DNA of 64,000 nucleotides from Riptortus pedestris. Taxonomy: Eukaryota > Arthropoda > Insecta > Hemiptera > Alydidae. Below are positions 1-11,785 of this stretch, one piece after another (position 1 is the stretch's first letter; every line of letters begins with the position of its first letter). Made by a program: the position numbers and the translations under genes. Where the stretch lies: positions 4,760,001-4,824,000 of the forward strand of contig CM032228.1 of the NCBI GenBank assembly GCA_019009955.1, given 5' to 3'. Under the pieces are notes generated by a model. It was not told the DNA's origin and searched no databases. It saw nothing but the letters and a program-made list of their open reading frames with translations.

Positions 1-745
1 ATGAGTTCGTCACTACATAAATTCCTATTGCGGGTGGTGGGAATAGAACTCGCCACTCAAGGTTTACCACCCTTTTCTAGGCAGGGCGGGACTTAGGCTT
101 TTATTAAATGAGTTCGTCACTACATAAATTCCTATTGCGGGTGGTGGGAATAGAACTCGCCACTCAAGGTTTAACACCCTTTTCTAGCCATAGTTGACTA
201 AGGATTTTATTAAATGAGTTCGTCACTACATAAATTCCTATTGCGGGTGGTGGGAATAGAACTCGCCACTCAAGGTTTATCACCCTTTTCTAGCCATAGT
301 TGACTAAGGATTTTATTAAATGAGTTCGTCACTACATAAATTCCTATTGCGGGTGGTGGGAATAGAACTCGCCACTCAAGGTTTACCACCCTTTTCTAGG
401 CAGGGCGGGACTTAGGCTTTTATTAAATGAGTTCGTCACTACATAAATTCCTATTGCGGGTGGTGGGAATAGAACTCGCCACTCAAGGTTTATCACCCTT
501 TTCTAGCCATAGTTGACTAAGGATTTTATTAAATGAGTTCGTCACTACATAAATTCCTATTGCGGGTGGTGGGAATAGAACTCGCCACTCAAGGTTTACC
601 ACCCTTTTCTAGCCATAGTTGACTAAGGATTTTATTAAATGAGTTCGTCACTACATAAATTCCTATTGCGGGTGGTGGGAATAGAACTCGCCACTCAAGG
701 TTTACCACCCTTTTCTAGGCAGGGCGGGACTTAGGCTTTTATTAA
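1..745 (-). repeat. SINE-derived tandem array, 106/107-bp unit
   Basis: Seven consecutive units start at 1, 108, 214, 320, 427, 533 and 639, each opening with ATGAGTTCGTCACTACATAA. Units come in two forms differing near the end (GGCAGGGCGGGACTTAGG versus GCCATAGTTGACTAAGG). The unit corresponds to the middle of the SINE seen at 22303-22520 and 26455-26657 (B-box region plus the CCACCCTTTTCTAGCC body), so the array is an amplified SINE segment. The former B box reads GGAATAGAAC instead of GGAATCGAAC. The array may continue left of the window. No coding potential is seen. Confidence 0.9.
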
Positions 746-850
746 ATGAGTTCTTCACTAAATAAATTCCTGTTTGCCCAGGCTGGAATCGAACTCACCA
801 CTCTAGGTTTACCAGCCAACGCTTTAACTCACATGGCTAACCTGAGCCCC
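746..850 (-). mobile_element. tRNA-derived SINE, promoter (head) part
   Basis: This divergent last unit carries the SINE head that the array units lack. Read on the minus strand it has a tRNA-like A box at about 828-839 (TAGCCATGTGAG) and a B box at 785-794 (GTTCGATTCC), the internal RNA polymerase III promoter. The same head closes the copies at 22303-22520 and 26455-26657. It marks the original SINE from which the array at 1-745 expanded. Confidence 0.75.
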
Positions 851-1789
851 TTGTATAAATAAATCTGAGTTTTTGTGAGTTTTGAAATACCATATTCGTT
901 GTTGGGTCAATGAGAGGTGAGCTGGTAAACGAGGGGAGCAGCTGTTGAGGTAACCTTTAATCTGAATTACCTTCCTTTCTCGACAACAATACCTCAGCAG
1001 GTTTGTGGTTTGCCATCAGCATACAAAGGTCAAATGCTCAAACCGCCAGATCAAATAGCCCGAGTCAAATCTATTCTTGCGGCTTCATAGTGGTTTTGAC
1101 ATCAAAAATGATCCAGTGGTCAGCATATATTGGAGGAGAATATTGCTATTATATTTAACTACCATGTTTACTGTTAATAAAAAGCTCTTGTGTGCGTGTT
1201 CATAATAATTCAATGCAGAAAATCTAGGAATTTGGAAATTATTCCCTCCCTCCCTCACATGGCTAACCTCAGCCCCATGAACGTATTAGATTACATTTTT
1301 TATAAGATAAATTCATTATCCGATTTCCCTTCAGGGAGTTGGTGGTCTTCAGAGCCCTTTTCCAAATAATCTGATACCTCAGACCCCATTGCCAAATTTT
1401 TTTGAAAAGTTTTTCATAGTATTTTTTTCTCCTAATGATACTTACCAAATTTAAAACCAAGGGGTAAACTTGATATCATTTTTCTGATCAAAATTTAATA
1501 AAATAAATAAACATAAAATTTACAATTGTAAATATCAAATATAATTATGAGTCTAGTAAGAGGTCATATACTAAGCTCAGAAAAAAAAACATATCACTTA
1601 TTTGTTTTGTCTTGTGTTCCCTCACATTTTTGTTTAGAAGGTAATGATATGGTGTATTTGGAAGCTGGAAGTGGTTGAGAAGATGAAACAACAGTAACTT
1701 CATCTGACCAGATGATTGGAAATGAGAGTTTCAAAAGCTCATATTTCAAAGGTGGAAGTCAAACTGGTCGAAGAAACATGACAAAAAAC
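851..1789. other. Unassigned AT-rich sequence with a SINE scrap
   Basis: No convincing gene. The stretch at 1254-1278 (CTCACATGGCTAACCTCAGC) repeats the SINE head seen at 828-850. A 63-codon minus-strand open frame at 1269-1460 is lysine/asparagine-rich chance translation. Confidence 0.5.
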
Positions 1790-2150
1790 AAATAAAGAAA
1801 TTACTGAGCAATAGAATACTACAAGTAGAAAAATCCGAAAAGAGGTGGTTGTTCATGCCCGTGTCCGAATTGGAAACACAAAATTATCACATAGTTATTT
1901 ATTAAAAGGCTTATTCCCACCAACCTGCAATTGTTGTTATGTCCATTTTACGGTCTCACATCTTCTCCTTAATTGTAAAAAATACAGTCTTCCAAAAAGA
2001 GCTTTGAACCTCAAACCGAACTTAAGAGAATTCCTTAGTGATCATGAAGAAGACATAAAAAGGCTTTTTGTATTTTTAACTGAAACTCGTTTGTACCAAG
2101 AACTGTAGATCCGGTATATTGTAATAAATAAATAATAATAATTAATACAA
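1790..2150 (+). pseudogene. LINE ORF2 C-terminus with 3' tail (5'-truncated)
   Basis: The open frame at 1845-2108 (87 aa) resembles the C-terminal segment after the reverse transcriptase of insect non-LTR elements: an R-K-x-R-K-E-V-V start, then HARVRIGNTKLSHSYLL, a CNCC zinc-type pair, a TVSHLLLNC motif, and a hydrophobic tail before the TAG at 2106. The frame continues upstream to about 1790 through a stop. Downstream is an A/T-rich simple tail (AATAAATAAATAATAATAAT) typical of LINE 3' ends. No RT core is present, so this is a 5'-truncated dead copy. Confidence 0.7.
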
Positions 2151-2494
2151 ATTATTAAAAATAAGTATGCAATTGGTTTTTTGAAGAAAAAAACAATTAA
2201 AATAACAAAGTAAAGATACTATTATCGGCAGAGTTGGGCAGTAATTAAATACTTTTGTAATTAATTACTTTTTCAACTAATAAATACTAGTTATGTAATT
2301 GCAACTACAGTTACAAAAATGTAGTTGGTAACTGTAGTTGCATTTTCTTGGTTTCGCAATTACAGTAATTGTAGTTGGTATTCATAAATCCAACTACTAA
2401 TTGAAATAAAAAGTAGTTATAAATATAATTACAATTAGTAGTTGTAATTGTAACTGTAGTTGAGTAATAACTACAACTACATATCAGCTGTTTT

Positions 2495-2605
2495 AGCAGA
2501 TTTCCCTTAAGCTATTGAGGTCGTACTCATGACGCGATTTTCGAAAAATTTCTTCAAATGTCCATCGATCCTACCCAGGAGATGACGAAAATGAGGTCCG
2601 TTCAA

Positions 2606-2669
<64 letters not shown>

Positions 2670-3230
2670 CTGTTAACACTCTAGCGGTCGCAATTTTCGA
2701 TTATCGTCACCAAACTCGGTATTTAACTGTTTTATGTAAAAAGGAAGATCAAGTTCGTTAACGGCTGAAATCGGACCAGTGGGAGGGGGGGGGGTTTAGA
2801 GGGGGGGATTTTTCAAAAATTCTAAATATCTCCGTTATTATGCATCGGATCGAAAAATTGTATAGAACCAATCTTATTGCAAATTAAATGTACTATAAAT
2901 ATTGTTATATGCATTTATTCTCTATCTTGAATATTAACCGAGATATTTGCATTTGTAATCTGCGTGTGATCACCAGTAGGCGGACCGATGTTCGGACTTT
3001 CCGCCGAGAGCTCTGGCGGCCATTTCTATAACTACACGTCCCTCGTGAATAGGTTTAGAGGTTAGGTTAACTGTTTTTTGGGACTAGAAACTGGTTTGGG
3101 TTATTACGCCCTAAATAATGTTTTAGGTTTAGAGGTTTCTTACTACTACAGTTGTTATTAGGCAGATTTCTCTATTGTAAAACTTCACGTGGGAAATCTG
3201 CTTAGTTTACGCAGCCCCTGCGTGACGGAC
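2495..3230 (+). mobile_element. HINE-like non-autonomous element (reference copy)
   Basis: Starts AGCAGATTTCCCTTAA and ends GGGAAATCTGCT...CGCAGCCCCTGCG...GGAC followed by T's. The 12-bp subterminal inverted repeats (AGCAGATTTCCC / GGGAAATCTGCT), the 3' hairpin CGCAG-CCC-CTGCG near the terminus, the (TA)n core (2610-2664), flanking T's and lack of target duplication match Helentron-associated (HINE/DINE-type) rolling-circle elements. That assignment is inference. An internal inverted repeat AAATATCTCCGTTA (2824-2837) / TAACCGAGATATTT (2935-2948) flanks a central block. No ORF of substance. It sits inside the hAT element. Confidence 0.75.
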
Positions 3231-3323
3231 TTTTTTTATGTTCCAAAGAGCGAATACGGGTATATTACGATCGCGTATATATAAATATTTACATTCGTGG
3301 TGGTGATGAATGGATCATCTTAG

Positions 3324-3560
3324 ATGGTCCATGTTCAATTGGTGCAGAGAATATGGTCAGACCTGAAGGTGGCCGCTGCTATCAGCACACTCTCTTGTTG
3401 CTGGCATCACCTCTTGTCCTGTTGCAGGCCACTCCAGTCTGTCTTCTATATCTGTCACCAGTCCTCGGCGGTCAAAAGATTTTTGAAACAAATTACAATG
3501 AGTGGCAGAGAAAGTGATAGTGAGGACGAGAACTCCTTATTTTTTGGAGCAGAGCTGTAG
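3324..3560 (+). pseudogene. Possible hAT transposase C-terminal remnant
   Basis: A 78-codon frame inside the hAT element contains WSDLKVAAAIS, reminiscent of the LKVAAAISHPKFKL region of hAT transposases, and ends with an acidic stretch (ESDSEDENSLFFG) before TAG. The TIRs and 8-bp duplication around it support the reading. Similarity is short, the frame is probably broken, and no catalytic residues can be identified. Confidence 0.35.
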
Positions 3561-4122
3561 AGCGATTACAAGAGTCTTACAAAAATTCTGAGTTAAGAGT
3601 AATTTTAATGGCTAATTTGTTTAAATTTTAAAGTTTAAAAGTATTATTTAATTTCACTCGACTGTGGGGAAAATATAAAAAGGAATTTACATATTATTTT
3701 CGTTAGTTTTCATTTATTTGCATTAAAATTATTTTCAGTCATTATAATAATGTAGTATATGTAATATAATAAACTTTTGAATATGAAGGCATTGGATCTA
3801 GTTATTTCTTAACAGCCTCAACTACTTCAGACAGTTTCACACAGTTTTTTAAAGCAACTACCCAAGTAACTGTAGGTGCAACTTCAACTACACTTACAAT
3901 TACTACCTACTAACAGTAGTTGTTTTTAGAACTACTGATTTTCTCAACTACTAACTGCAGTTGTGAAATTTCAATTACAATTACTTTAGTTGAAAAATGT
4001 AGTTGCCATCATCAATAACTAATTGCATTAGTAGTTGTAATTGTAACTATATTTCTAATTAATTTAGTTATAACTTGTAACTTATAATTGTATTTGCAAT
4101 TTTGCCCAACTATGATTATCGG

Positions 4123-4673
4123 TTTGTTGATTTTTTTAAAAGTACACCAATTATACTTCCTAGTCAAATATTAGTCATTCTTGTAAAAACTTGGTACACC
4201 TTGCACAGCTTATGCAGTATCTTGAAAGATTCAAATAAGAACTTGTGTTTATTAATAAGGGTTGATTTTTATAGCTCGCCTACCCTTTGAATTAGTTTTC
4301 GCTTCAATCGACCCCTGGGAAACCGATATCAACCATTAGGAGTCGATATGGACCACTTTGGCAATACACCTAGACAATGATTGTAGTATGATGGACATGA
4401 AGGGGCTGTTCGTAGTGCTAAAGTTGATCCAAACTTTATATTCCTTAAGGGAAACCATTTCTATTCCAACTCGTCAATACTGCTAGTTGGAAATAACACC
4501 CATTCCAATGCATTGGATCGAATAATATGATAGAACATTATTTGTTTAATCTTTTTTTCGTGATATAAAAAAATAGTGAAAGACAGATTTTGGCAAATGC
4601 CTTCGATCATCTTTCGATCCTGCTTAGGAGATGACGAAAATTTTCGAAATTACCAAATTTTGAAATTATCAAG
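4123..4673. other. Unassigned, with a HINE-like scrap
   Basis: No gene seen. About 4600-4640 carries a shortened HINE-like 5' motif (TCGATCCTGC...GGAGATGACGAAAAT, plus orientation). Confidence 0.5.
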
Positions 4674-6070
4674 CCACGCAGGGGCTGCGTAAACTAAGCA
4701 GATTTCCCACGTGAAGTTTTACAATAGAGAAATCTGCATACTAGTAACAGTAGTAGTAACGAGTCTCTAAACCAATTTCACGAGAGCCGAACAGTTACGG
4801 AAACGGCCGAACTAGCTTTCGGCGGAAACTCACGAATAGAACCGACATCAGCCGATCTCATCTCGCCCGTTATCCGCACACACTTAATAAAAATGCAAAT
4901 ATCTCGGTTAATATTCAAGAAAGAATAAATATACCTAACAGTATTTATAGTATACTAGCTGAGATACCCGGCTTCGCCCGGGAATTCATTTGAGGCTGAA
5001 CGGTGATGGTATTTTTTTGGCAAGACTTTACTTTGCACAATATTTTGACATTTACCCGTCCCAGTGTTTAGGGTTTATACCCGTCGTTGCTGTGGATTTT
5101 TAAATAATAAAATTAATTTTTTATGTAAGACTTCACTGCCCTCCATATTGCCATATTTCCCGTCTCCTGTGCATTATGCATAGCTTTGTATTATTAAGGT
5201 CAAAATATTGATATAGATTTTAATTAATTATTTTAATCACATACCGAGTATTATTTAGTTCGGTTGAGTCTTTTGTGCCAAATAAGATAGTTCACTTCCG
5301 CTATAGGTTTTAGCGTATATCTCGTTTATAATTCGTATACGAAAAAAGTGTATATAACAAAAGTTACTCTAAATAACACAGTAAACAACTTTTGTATGTT
5401 CATATTTGCGGAAAAACCAATAGGAAACGAAATGTCGCTATTTTTAATTTCATGCCTCCCTTACAACCCCAACTCCTACCCATCCCTAGAAAAGTTGATA
5501 TGGCTTATGATAATTACGGCGTCAGTGCTAATACACATACCGAGTTTTATTTAGTTCGGTTCAGTCTTTTGTGGTCGCTATTTTTAATTTCAGGCCTCCC
5601 TTATAACCCCCACTCCTGTTCGTCTCAGAGAAAATTAATATAGCCTATGTCCGTCCCCTGGCTCTAAGCTACCTCCTCACCAATTTTCAGCTATATCGGT
5701 AAAGCCGTTCTTGAGTTATAAATAGTGTAACTAACAAGACTTTCTTTTATATATATAGATTTAATTTGCAATAAGATTGGTTCTATACAATTTTTGGATC
5801 CGACAAATAATAACGGAGATATTTCGAATTTTCGAAACTAAACCCCTCCCACTGGTCCCATTTCAGCCATTAACGAACTTGATCTCTCTATTTGCATAAA
5901 ATTATTAAATATCAAGTTTGGTAACTGTCGAGCAAAAATTACGACCGCTAGAGCGGGAACAAAGAAATAAATATATTTGAACAGACCTCATTTTCGTCAT
6001 GTCCTCGGTCCCCTCGTCTTCTAGTTACTACTATATCGATGGACATTTGAGGACACTTTTCGACTATGTC
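4674..6070 (-). mobile_element. HINE-like element, minus, split by an RTE-like repeat
   Basis: Begins with the 3' hairpin end (CACGCAGGGGCTGCG) at 4676 and AGCAGATTTCCC. It runs through the AAATATCTCGGTTA block, is interrupted at about 4953-5759, then resumes at TTAATTTGCAATAAG and reaches the GACCTCATTTTCGTCAT motif near 5985-6000. The terminal palindrome is missing, so the 5' end is lost around 6070. Confidence 0.8.
4953..5759 (+). mobile_element. RTE-like/SINE-like dispersed repeat, plus
   Basis: Starts CTAGCTGAGATACCCGGCTT with a short GC-rich head and ends near TTCTTGAGTTATAAATAGTG...TATATATAGAT. It includes one roughly 300-bp internal unit (CGGTTGAGTCTTTTGTGCC ... CCTCCCTTACAACCCC). 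Related copies are at 22872-24106, 29182-30459 and 30531-31501. The small open frames inside (5348-5643) are shared by all copies in different frames and are not genes. Family name is uncertain. Confidence 0.65.
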
Positions 6071-6560
6071 TGTTGTACGATAATGGTAATGTGCTAATAG
6101 TGTTTTGAGGGAATGTGTGTTGGCAGAGACATCTATCGGATGCCAAGTCGGCCGGCCGTGCTCCGGTTACTAATCCCTCCTAATCATACTAAACTCTCTC
6201 CAATATATTCTATAGTATTTGCTATAGGCTCCCTCTTTGCTGTGGAACTACCTCACGCAACTGCTGTGTACACCGAGCACATTTACAATATCAACTAGTG
6301 GATTGGTTCTCTGGGTATATTAGTAGCATTGTCATACTTGCACTACTGGCTGATCGTGCAGTCCATGTAGCAAGTACCATCGATGCGAGGGCACAATGTT
6401 CAAACAAATGGAATGTTGTGCCGAGTATTTGCATACCAACTCTCGTATCGTGTAGTCCAGTGGTCTGGCAGTTTACATCTAAACCACCCGTCTGTTTGCC
6501 ATGGTTTAACTTTACACCTCTCTGCACTGTATAACACACATACACAAACTATAAAGGTCC
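6071..6560. other. Unassigned moderately GC-rich block
   Basis: Short open frames occur on both strands (6113-6298 plus, 6291-6545 minus) but none resembles a known family. Composition is less AT-rich than its surroundings, so it could be a transposon fragment or old coding sequence. Confidence 0.35.
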
Positions 6561-6700
6561 ATCACGCAGGGGCTGTGTAAACTAAGCAGATTTACCACAC
6601 GAAGGTTTACAACAGATAAATATACATACTGGTAACACTACCGTCAATATTAAGTGAATAAATACAAATTGTAATGAGAAATCTTCCGTTTCTTTTTAGT
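6561..6700 (-). mobile_element. HINE-like 3'-end fragment, minus
   Basis: CATCACGCAGGGGCTGTG then AAGCAGATTTACC, followed by about 100 bp of the usual interior (ACTGGTAACACTACCGTCAA), after which similarity stops. Confidence 0.75.
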
Positions 6701-7101
6701 TTCTTTTGGCTGAAATTTATTAGATTGATATATTCAAAAAACAATAACAGAAGACCCAAATTGAGAAAAGAGGGTGTTTTCCAGTGACCTAGATCGGTGT
6801 CCTGATTCAGTGAAAGATATTGAGTAGATTCCTCAAGAAGTATGTGCCGATCTTTGGCTGCAATGCCATTATGTGATCTTCATGAAGATGAGGAAAGACC
6901 TCTTCTTCATGTCCAGATGAACCTTCTATTACGAAGGTACCTCGACGACACAGCTGCTCTCCCCTTCCTTCTGTATGGAACTGAATTGATCGCTATATTT
7001 AATGTCTCATTGGCTAATGTATGGCTATGGTGGAAACAGATGTTTTGTGAATTCATATCATATAGGCTGTCGTTTTTAAATTATGTTATGAAGAATAAAA
7101 G
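6701..7101. other. Unassigned; one 95-codon open frame
   Basis: The frame 6842-7129 (plus) runs into the HINE-like hairpin end and has no recognisable motif. Probably not a gene. Confidence 0.3.
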
Positions 7102-7950
7102 TTCGTCACGCAGGGGCTGCGTAAACTAAGCAGATTTCCCTCCTTAAGATTAGTAATAGATGAACTACACACTGGTGTCACAAAATCACCGTCAATATTA
7201 AATGAATAAATACAAACGGAAATAAAAAACCTTTCTTCTCCTGACGGGAAGCGTCTCAAATGTAAACAAACAGGTCTGTCAGCTTCTAACCGGAAAGAAA
7301 AACAATTACTGAAGCATATCAGAATATACCATATTGACTGAATTAGAATAATTTATACATTAATAACTCAAATTTTAGTAGTCCAAGAACTGAAGAAGAA
7401 GGGCGGATCTACAGAACGAATTTGCATATATCTCCTGAAGTAAAAGCTTACACGAGTCTAAATAAATTACATGAAAGCTAAACAGTTAGAGAAACAGATG
7501 AACCAATTTTTGACGGAATCTCCGAACAGAACCGACAAATGCCGATCTCATCTCGTCCGTTATCCCCAACTCCCCCACACTTAATAAAAATGTCGATGTC
7601 TCGGTTAATATTCAAGATGAAGGATAAATGTATACAAGAATATTTATAGTAAATGTAATTGGCAATAAGATTGGTCCTATACAAGTTTTCGATCCGACTT
7701 GTAGAGACAGATGTTTCGAATTTTCAAAACTCCCCCCCTTTAAACCCCTACTCCTCCCGCAAGTCCGATTTTAGCCATTAGCGAACTTGATATTCTTTTT
7801 TTTATAAAACGATTAAATATGGAGTTTGGTAATGATCAAACACAAATTGCGATTGCTAAAGAGTTAACAGGCAAATATATATATATATAATTTTTAAGGG
7901 ACCTCATTTTCGTCATCCCCTGGGTAGGATCGATAGATTGAAGACATTTT
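7102..7950 (-). mobile_element. HINE-like element, minus, 5' end missing
   Basis: 3' end TTCGTCACGCAGGGGCTGCG at 7101-7120, core block (CTCGGTTAATATTCAAGATG) near 7600, short (TA)n at 7877-7889, GGACCTCATTTTCGTCAT at about 7900. It stops at AAGACATTTT without the terminal palindrome. Confidence 0.85.
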
Positions 7951-7988
7951 TTATTTTACACATTCAGATAAAACATGCCTAACCTTTT

Positions 7989-8779
<791 letters not shown>

Positions 8780-9714
8780 TTTTTTTTTGTGTTAAGGAAC
8801 ACGTGTATACTTGACTTTCCCATTTTAATAATCATTATACAATTTAAACTTGAAAAGTCGATGGGTCTCATCCTAGGAAGAGAGGATTATTGAAGATTAT
8901 AAAATAATAATGCCATTTGCTGAAAATTGGATCAGATGTAGATGCCCAAGATGTGGGATTTGGTGGTCTCCTTCTCGGTTGTGCGGCAGGCCTTGGTCCT
9001 TCATGAACCTTGCTCCAAAGCACCGGGCAAGCAGGGTCCCAACCCTAGGCTGCTCCTGTGCATTAGGCAATGGCTGAATATCATTACCGCTCCTGTCCTA
9101 ACATAACCGAATAAATTAAGATGAGAATTAAACTGAGTATTTATGTTACAATTTATAATTATACTATAGTTGTGAAATAGTATATACGGGGCGAGGGAGG
9201 GCTTGTGCAAGACGAGCCAAGGAGACCAGGCACCGCCCTCCGATGCTAAAGGTTAACACATCTGCTCTACTTACCCAAACACAATCAGTTCTCTTCACTA
9301 TATCACCTTCTGAGTATTACTGACACACTGTCGAGTATTCGGCCAGAAATCATGGGCCAAAATATAAGCTACCCTCCAGGGGTAGATTTAGTTATAAAGA
9401 ATTCTCGTATGTGACACCAATTGTATAAAAAACACTTTAAAATGTATGTTTCCCACTTTCTGTCACAAAAATCTGGAAAGTTAAAAATGTAAACGGTCTT
9501 CTAGAGCATATGTGGGCAACCCCCGGCCTGCGGTAAGGTTTGATTCGGCCCGCGAGACATTTTGAAAACCCATTAAAACAAAAATATTACACTTCTTACT
9601 CCAAATGAGGAAGATGAGGAGAGGATTTGTGCGTTTGGCAGTATTTATAAATGCCAATAGCTTTTTTCATTGATGAAAGTTAGTAAATCAAAACATCGTA
9701 CAAGGCTGACTGAC
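8780..9714. other. Unassigned; possible hAT terminus at 9495-9560
   Basis: No gene recognised. GTGGGCAACCCCCGGCCTGCG at 9510-9530 followed by CGGCCCGCGAGAC resembles the end of GGCCCGC-type hAT elements. No second end or target duplication was found. Confidence 0.35.
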
Positions 9715-9836
9715 GATAACGGACCTCATTTTCGTCATCTACTGGGTAGGATCGATGGACATTTGAAGAAATTTTTCGAAAATCGCGTCATGAATACGAC
9801 CTCAATAGCTGATTCCCCTTAAGGGAAATCTGCTAA
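9715..9836 (-). mobile_element. HINE-like 5'-end fragment, minus
   Basis: Contains GGACCTCATTTTCGTCATCT, the GATCGATGGACATTTGAAG motif and the terminal palindrome ending GGGAAATCTGCT at 9834. The rest of the element is missing. Confidence 0.85.
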
Positions 9837-10605
9837 GATTTTGTTAATATCTGATATCGGACCAGTGTGTAGAGGGTTTAGAGAGGGGTAATTTTGAGAA
9901 TTCGAAATATAACGTTCAACAATACATGTCATCTTATTCATTTCCTTCCCTAGTTCGAAGATTTATTCATATTTTGGCTCCAGTATTTTAGCAATTTTAT
10001 CTCCAAATTAAATTCCGATCAAACCTTAATTTCTAGACATTTTTACATAGCAACGTGTTTACGCATTGCTGGAGAACTAGAGTCGAATTTGTGACATCAT
10101 CAATTTCCTTTCAGCTGGAGGGAGCTGTAAATACCTATTACCAGCGCGACAGACTTTTTAGATTCTTGCAAAAGAAAACTTTTGAGAAGTTAACTATACT
10201 AGAGGAAGAGGTAAAGATGAATCGAATTACTAGTTTTCAAAAATAAGTTGTAAAATGGTTGATTAAACAGGACTATGATAACTACTCTATTAATGATTAG
10301 GCCTCCGATGGTGTCATAATTTTCATGTTGATTAATTTCCAACAGGTGTCATGTAGCACTGTCTAATATCGTATTGACAACCGTTGTAAGTATATCATTA
10401 ATTTTTCTTTGACACAATTGAAAACTAATAAGCATATAATCAAGATATCTTTTCACTTTGTTCCCTTTAGTCTTAGTCAATTTTCATTTTGGTTCAAAAG
10501 GTTTGACTTAAAAAAATCGACAGCTATAAAAGGGGAACTCTGAAAAGGAGGTGTTTTATTTCATAAAATAATTTTTGTAAAGGAGGAAAACTAAAAACCA
10601 TTTTT
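9837..10605. other. Unassigned AT-rich sequence
   Basis: No known family recognised. A 63-codon frame at 10055-10246 has no motif. A short HINE-like interior piece (ATATCGGACCAGTG...GGGGTAATTTTGAGAATTCG) lies at about 9852-9905. Confidence 0.4.
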
Positions 10606-11158
10606 AGCTATTGAGGTCGTACTCATGATGCGAGTTTCGAAAAATTTCTTCGAATGTCCATCGATCCTACCCAGGAGATGACGAAAATGAGGTCCGTTCA
10701 AAATTATATATATATTTGTCTGTTAACGCTCTAGCGGTCGCAATTTTTGTTTCATCGTTACCAAACTCGGAATTTAATCGTTTTATGTAAAAAGGGGGGT
10801 TGAGAGGAGGGATTTTTGAAAATTCAAAATATCTCCGTTATTATGCGTCGGATCGAAAAATTGTATAGAATGAATCATATTGAAAATTAAATTTACTATA
10901 ACTATTGTTATATACATTTATTCGGTATCTTGAATATTAACCGAGATATTTGCATTTGTATTCTGCGTGTGGTCGGCAGGAGTCGGCTATGTTCGGACTT
11001 TCCGCCGAGAGCTCTGGCGGCCGTTTCCGTAACTATTCGTCCCCTCGTGAATAGGTTTAAAGGTTTCTTACTACTACGGTTGTTATTAGGTAGATTTATC
11101 TACTGTATAACTTCACTTGGGAAATCTGCTTAGTTTACGCAGCCCCTGCGTGACGGAC
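10606..11158 (+). mobile_element. HINE-like element, plus, collapsed 5' palindrome
   Basis: Starts AGCTATTGAGGTCG directly after five T's, so the AGCAGATTTCCC...GGGAAATC part of the palindrome has been lost. The core inverted repeat and the 3' hairpin end (CGCAGCCCCTGCG, GGAC) are intact. Confidence 0.85.
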
Positions 11159-11198
11159 TTTTTTATATTTCCCGTCTCCTGTGCATGTAGTAGTTTTT

Positions 11199-11318
11199 AG
11201 CAGATTTTCTTCAAGGGAAATCAGCTATTGAAGTTGTACTCATGACGGAATTTTCGATATTTTTCTTCAAATGTCCATCGATCCTACCTAGCAGATGACG
11301 AAAATGAGGTCCGTCCAA

Positions 11319-11362
<44 letters not shown>

Positions 11363-11785
11363 CTGTTACCGCTCTAGCGGTCGCAATTTTTGTTTGATCG
11401 GTTACCAAACTCGATATTTAATCGTTTTATGCAAAAAGAAGTTCGTTAACGGCTGAAATCGGACAAGTGGGAGGAGGGTTTAGAGGGGAGGAATTTCGAA
11501 AATTCGAAATATCTCCGTTACTATACGTCGGATCGAAAAATTGTACAGAATCAATCTTATAATATAAATTTACTATAAATATTGTTATATACATTTTTTC
11601 TCTATCTTGAATATTAACTGAGATATTTGCATTTTTATTAAATATGGGCGGCTAACGGACGAGTGACTTTCCCGCCAAAAGCTACTTCGGCCGTTTCCTT
11701 AACTGCTCGGCTCTAGTGAAATTTCTCTATTGTAAACAATCACGTGGGAAATCTGCTTAGTTTACGCAGCCCCTGCGTGACGGAC
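11199..11785 (+). mobile_element. HINE-like element, plus, second of a head-to-tail pair
   Basis: Starts AGCAGATTTTCTTCAAGGGA and ends CGGAC plus T's. Only about 40 bp separates it from the previous copy, and that spacer contains a scrap of the RTE-like repeat (TTTCCCGTCTCCTGTGCAT). The (TA)n core is about 34 bp. Confidence 0.9.

Larger units (their letters stand above)
2229..4114 (+). mobile_element. hAT-like DNA transposon, interrupted
   Basis: The ends are inverted: left CAGAGTTGGGCA at 2229-2240, right the complement of CATAGTTGGGCA ending at 4114. Both are flanked by a perfect 8-bp direct repeat ATTATCGG (2221-2228 and 4115-4122). An 8-bp target duplication with CA-G-rich TIRs is the hAT signature. 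The arms (about 2240-2490 and 3790-4100) are full of GTAGTTACAATTAC-like motifs, common in hAT ends. A HINE-like element is inserted at 2495-3230. The middle keeps a possible transposase remnant (3324-3560) and an AATAAA-like region near 3768. The copy is not autonomous. Confidence 0.85.

Noticed and set aside
6291..6545. 84-codon minus frame and overlapping plus frames
   Set aside because: No family recognised, both strands equally open, no splice or promoter evidence.
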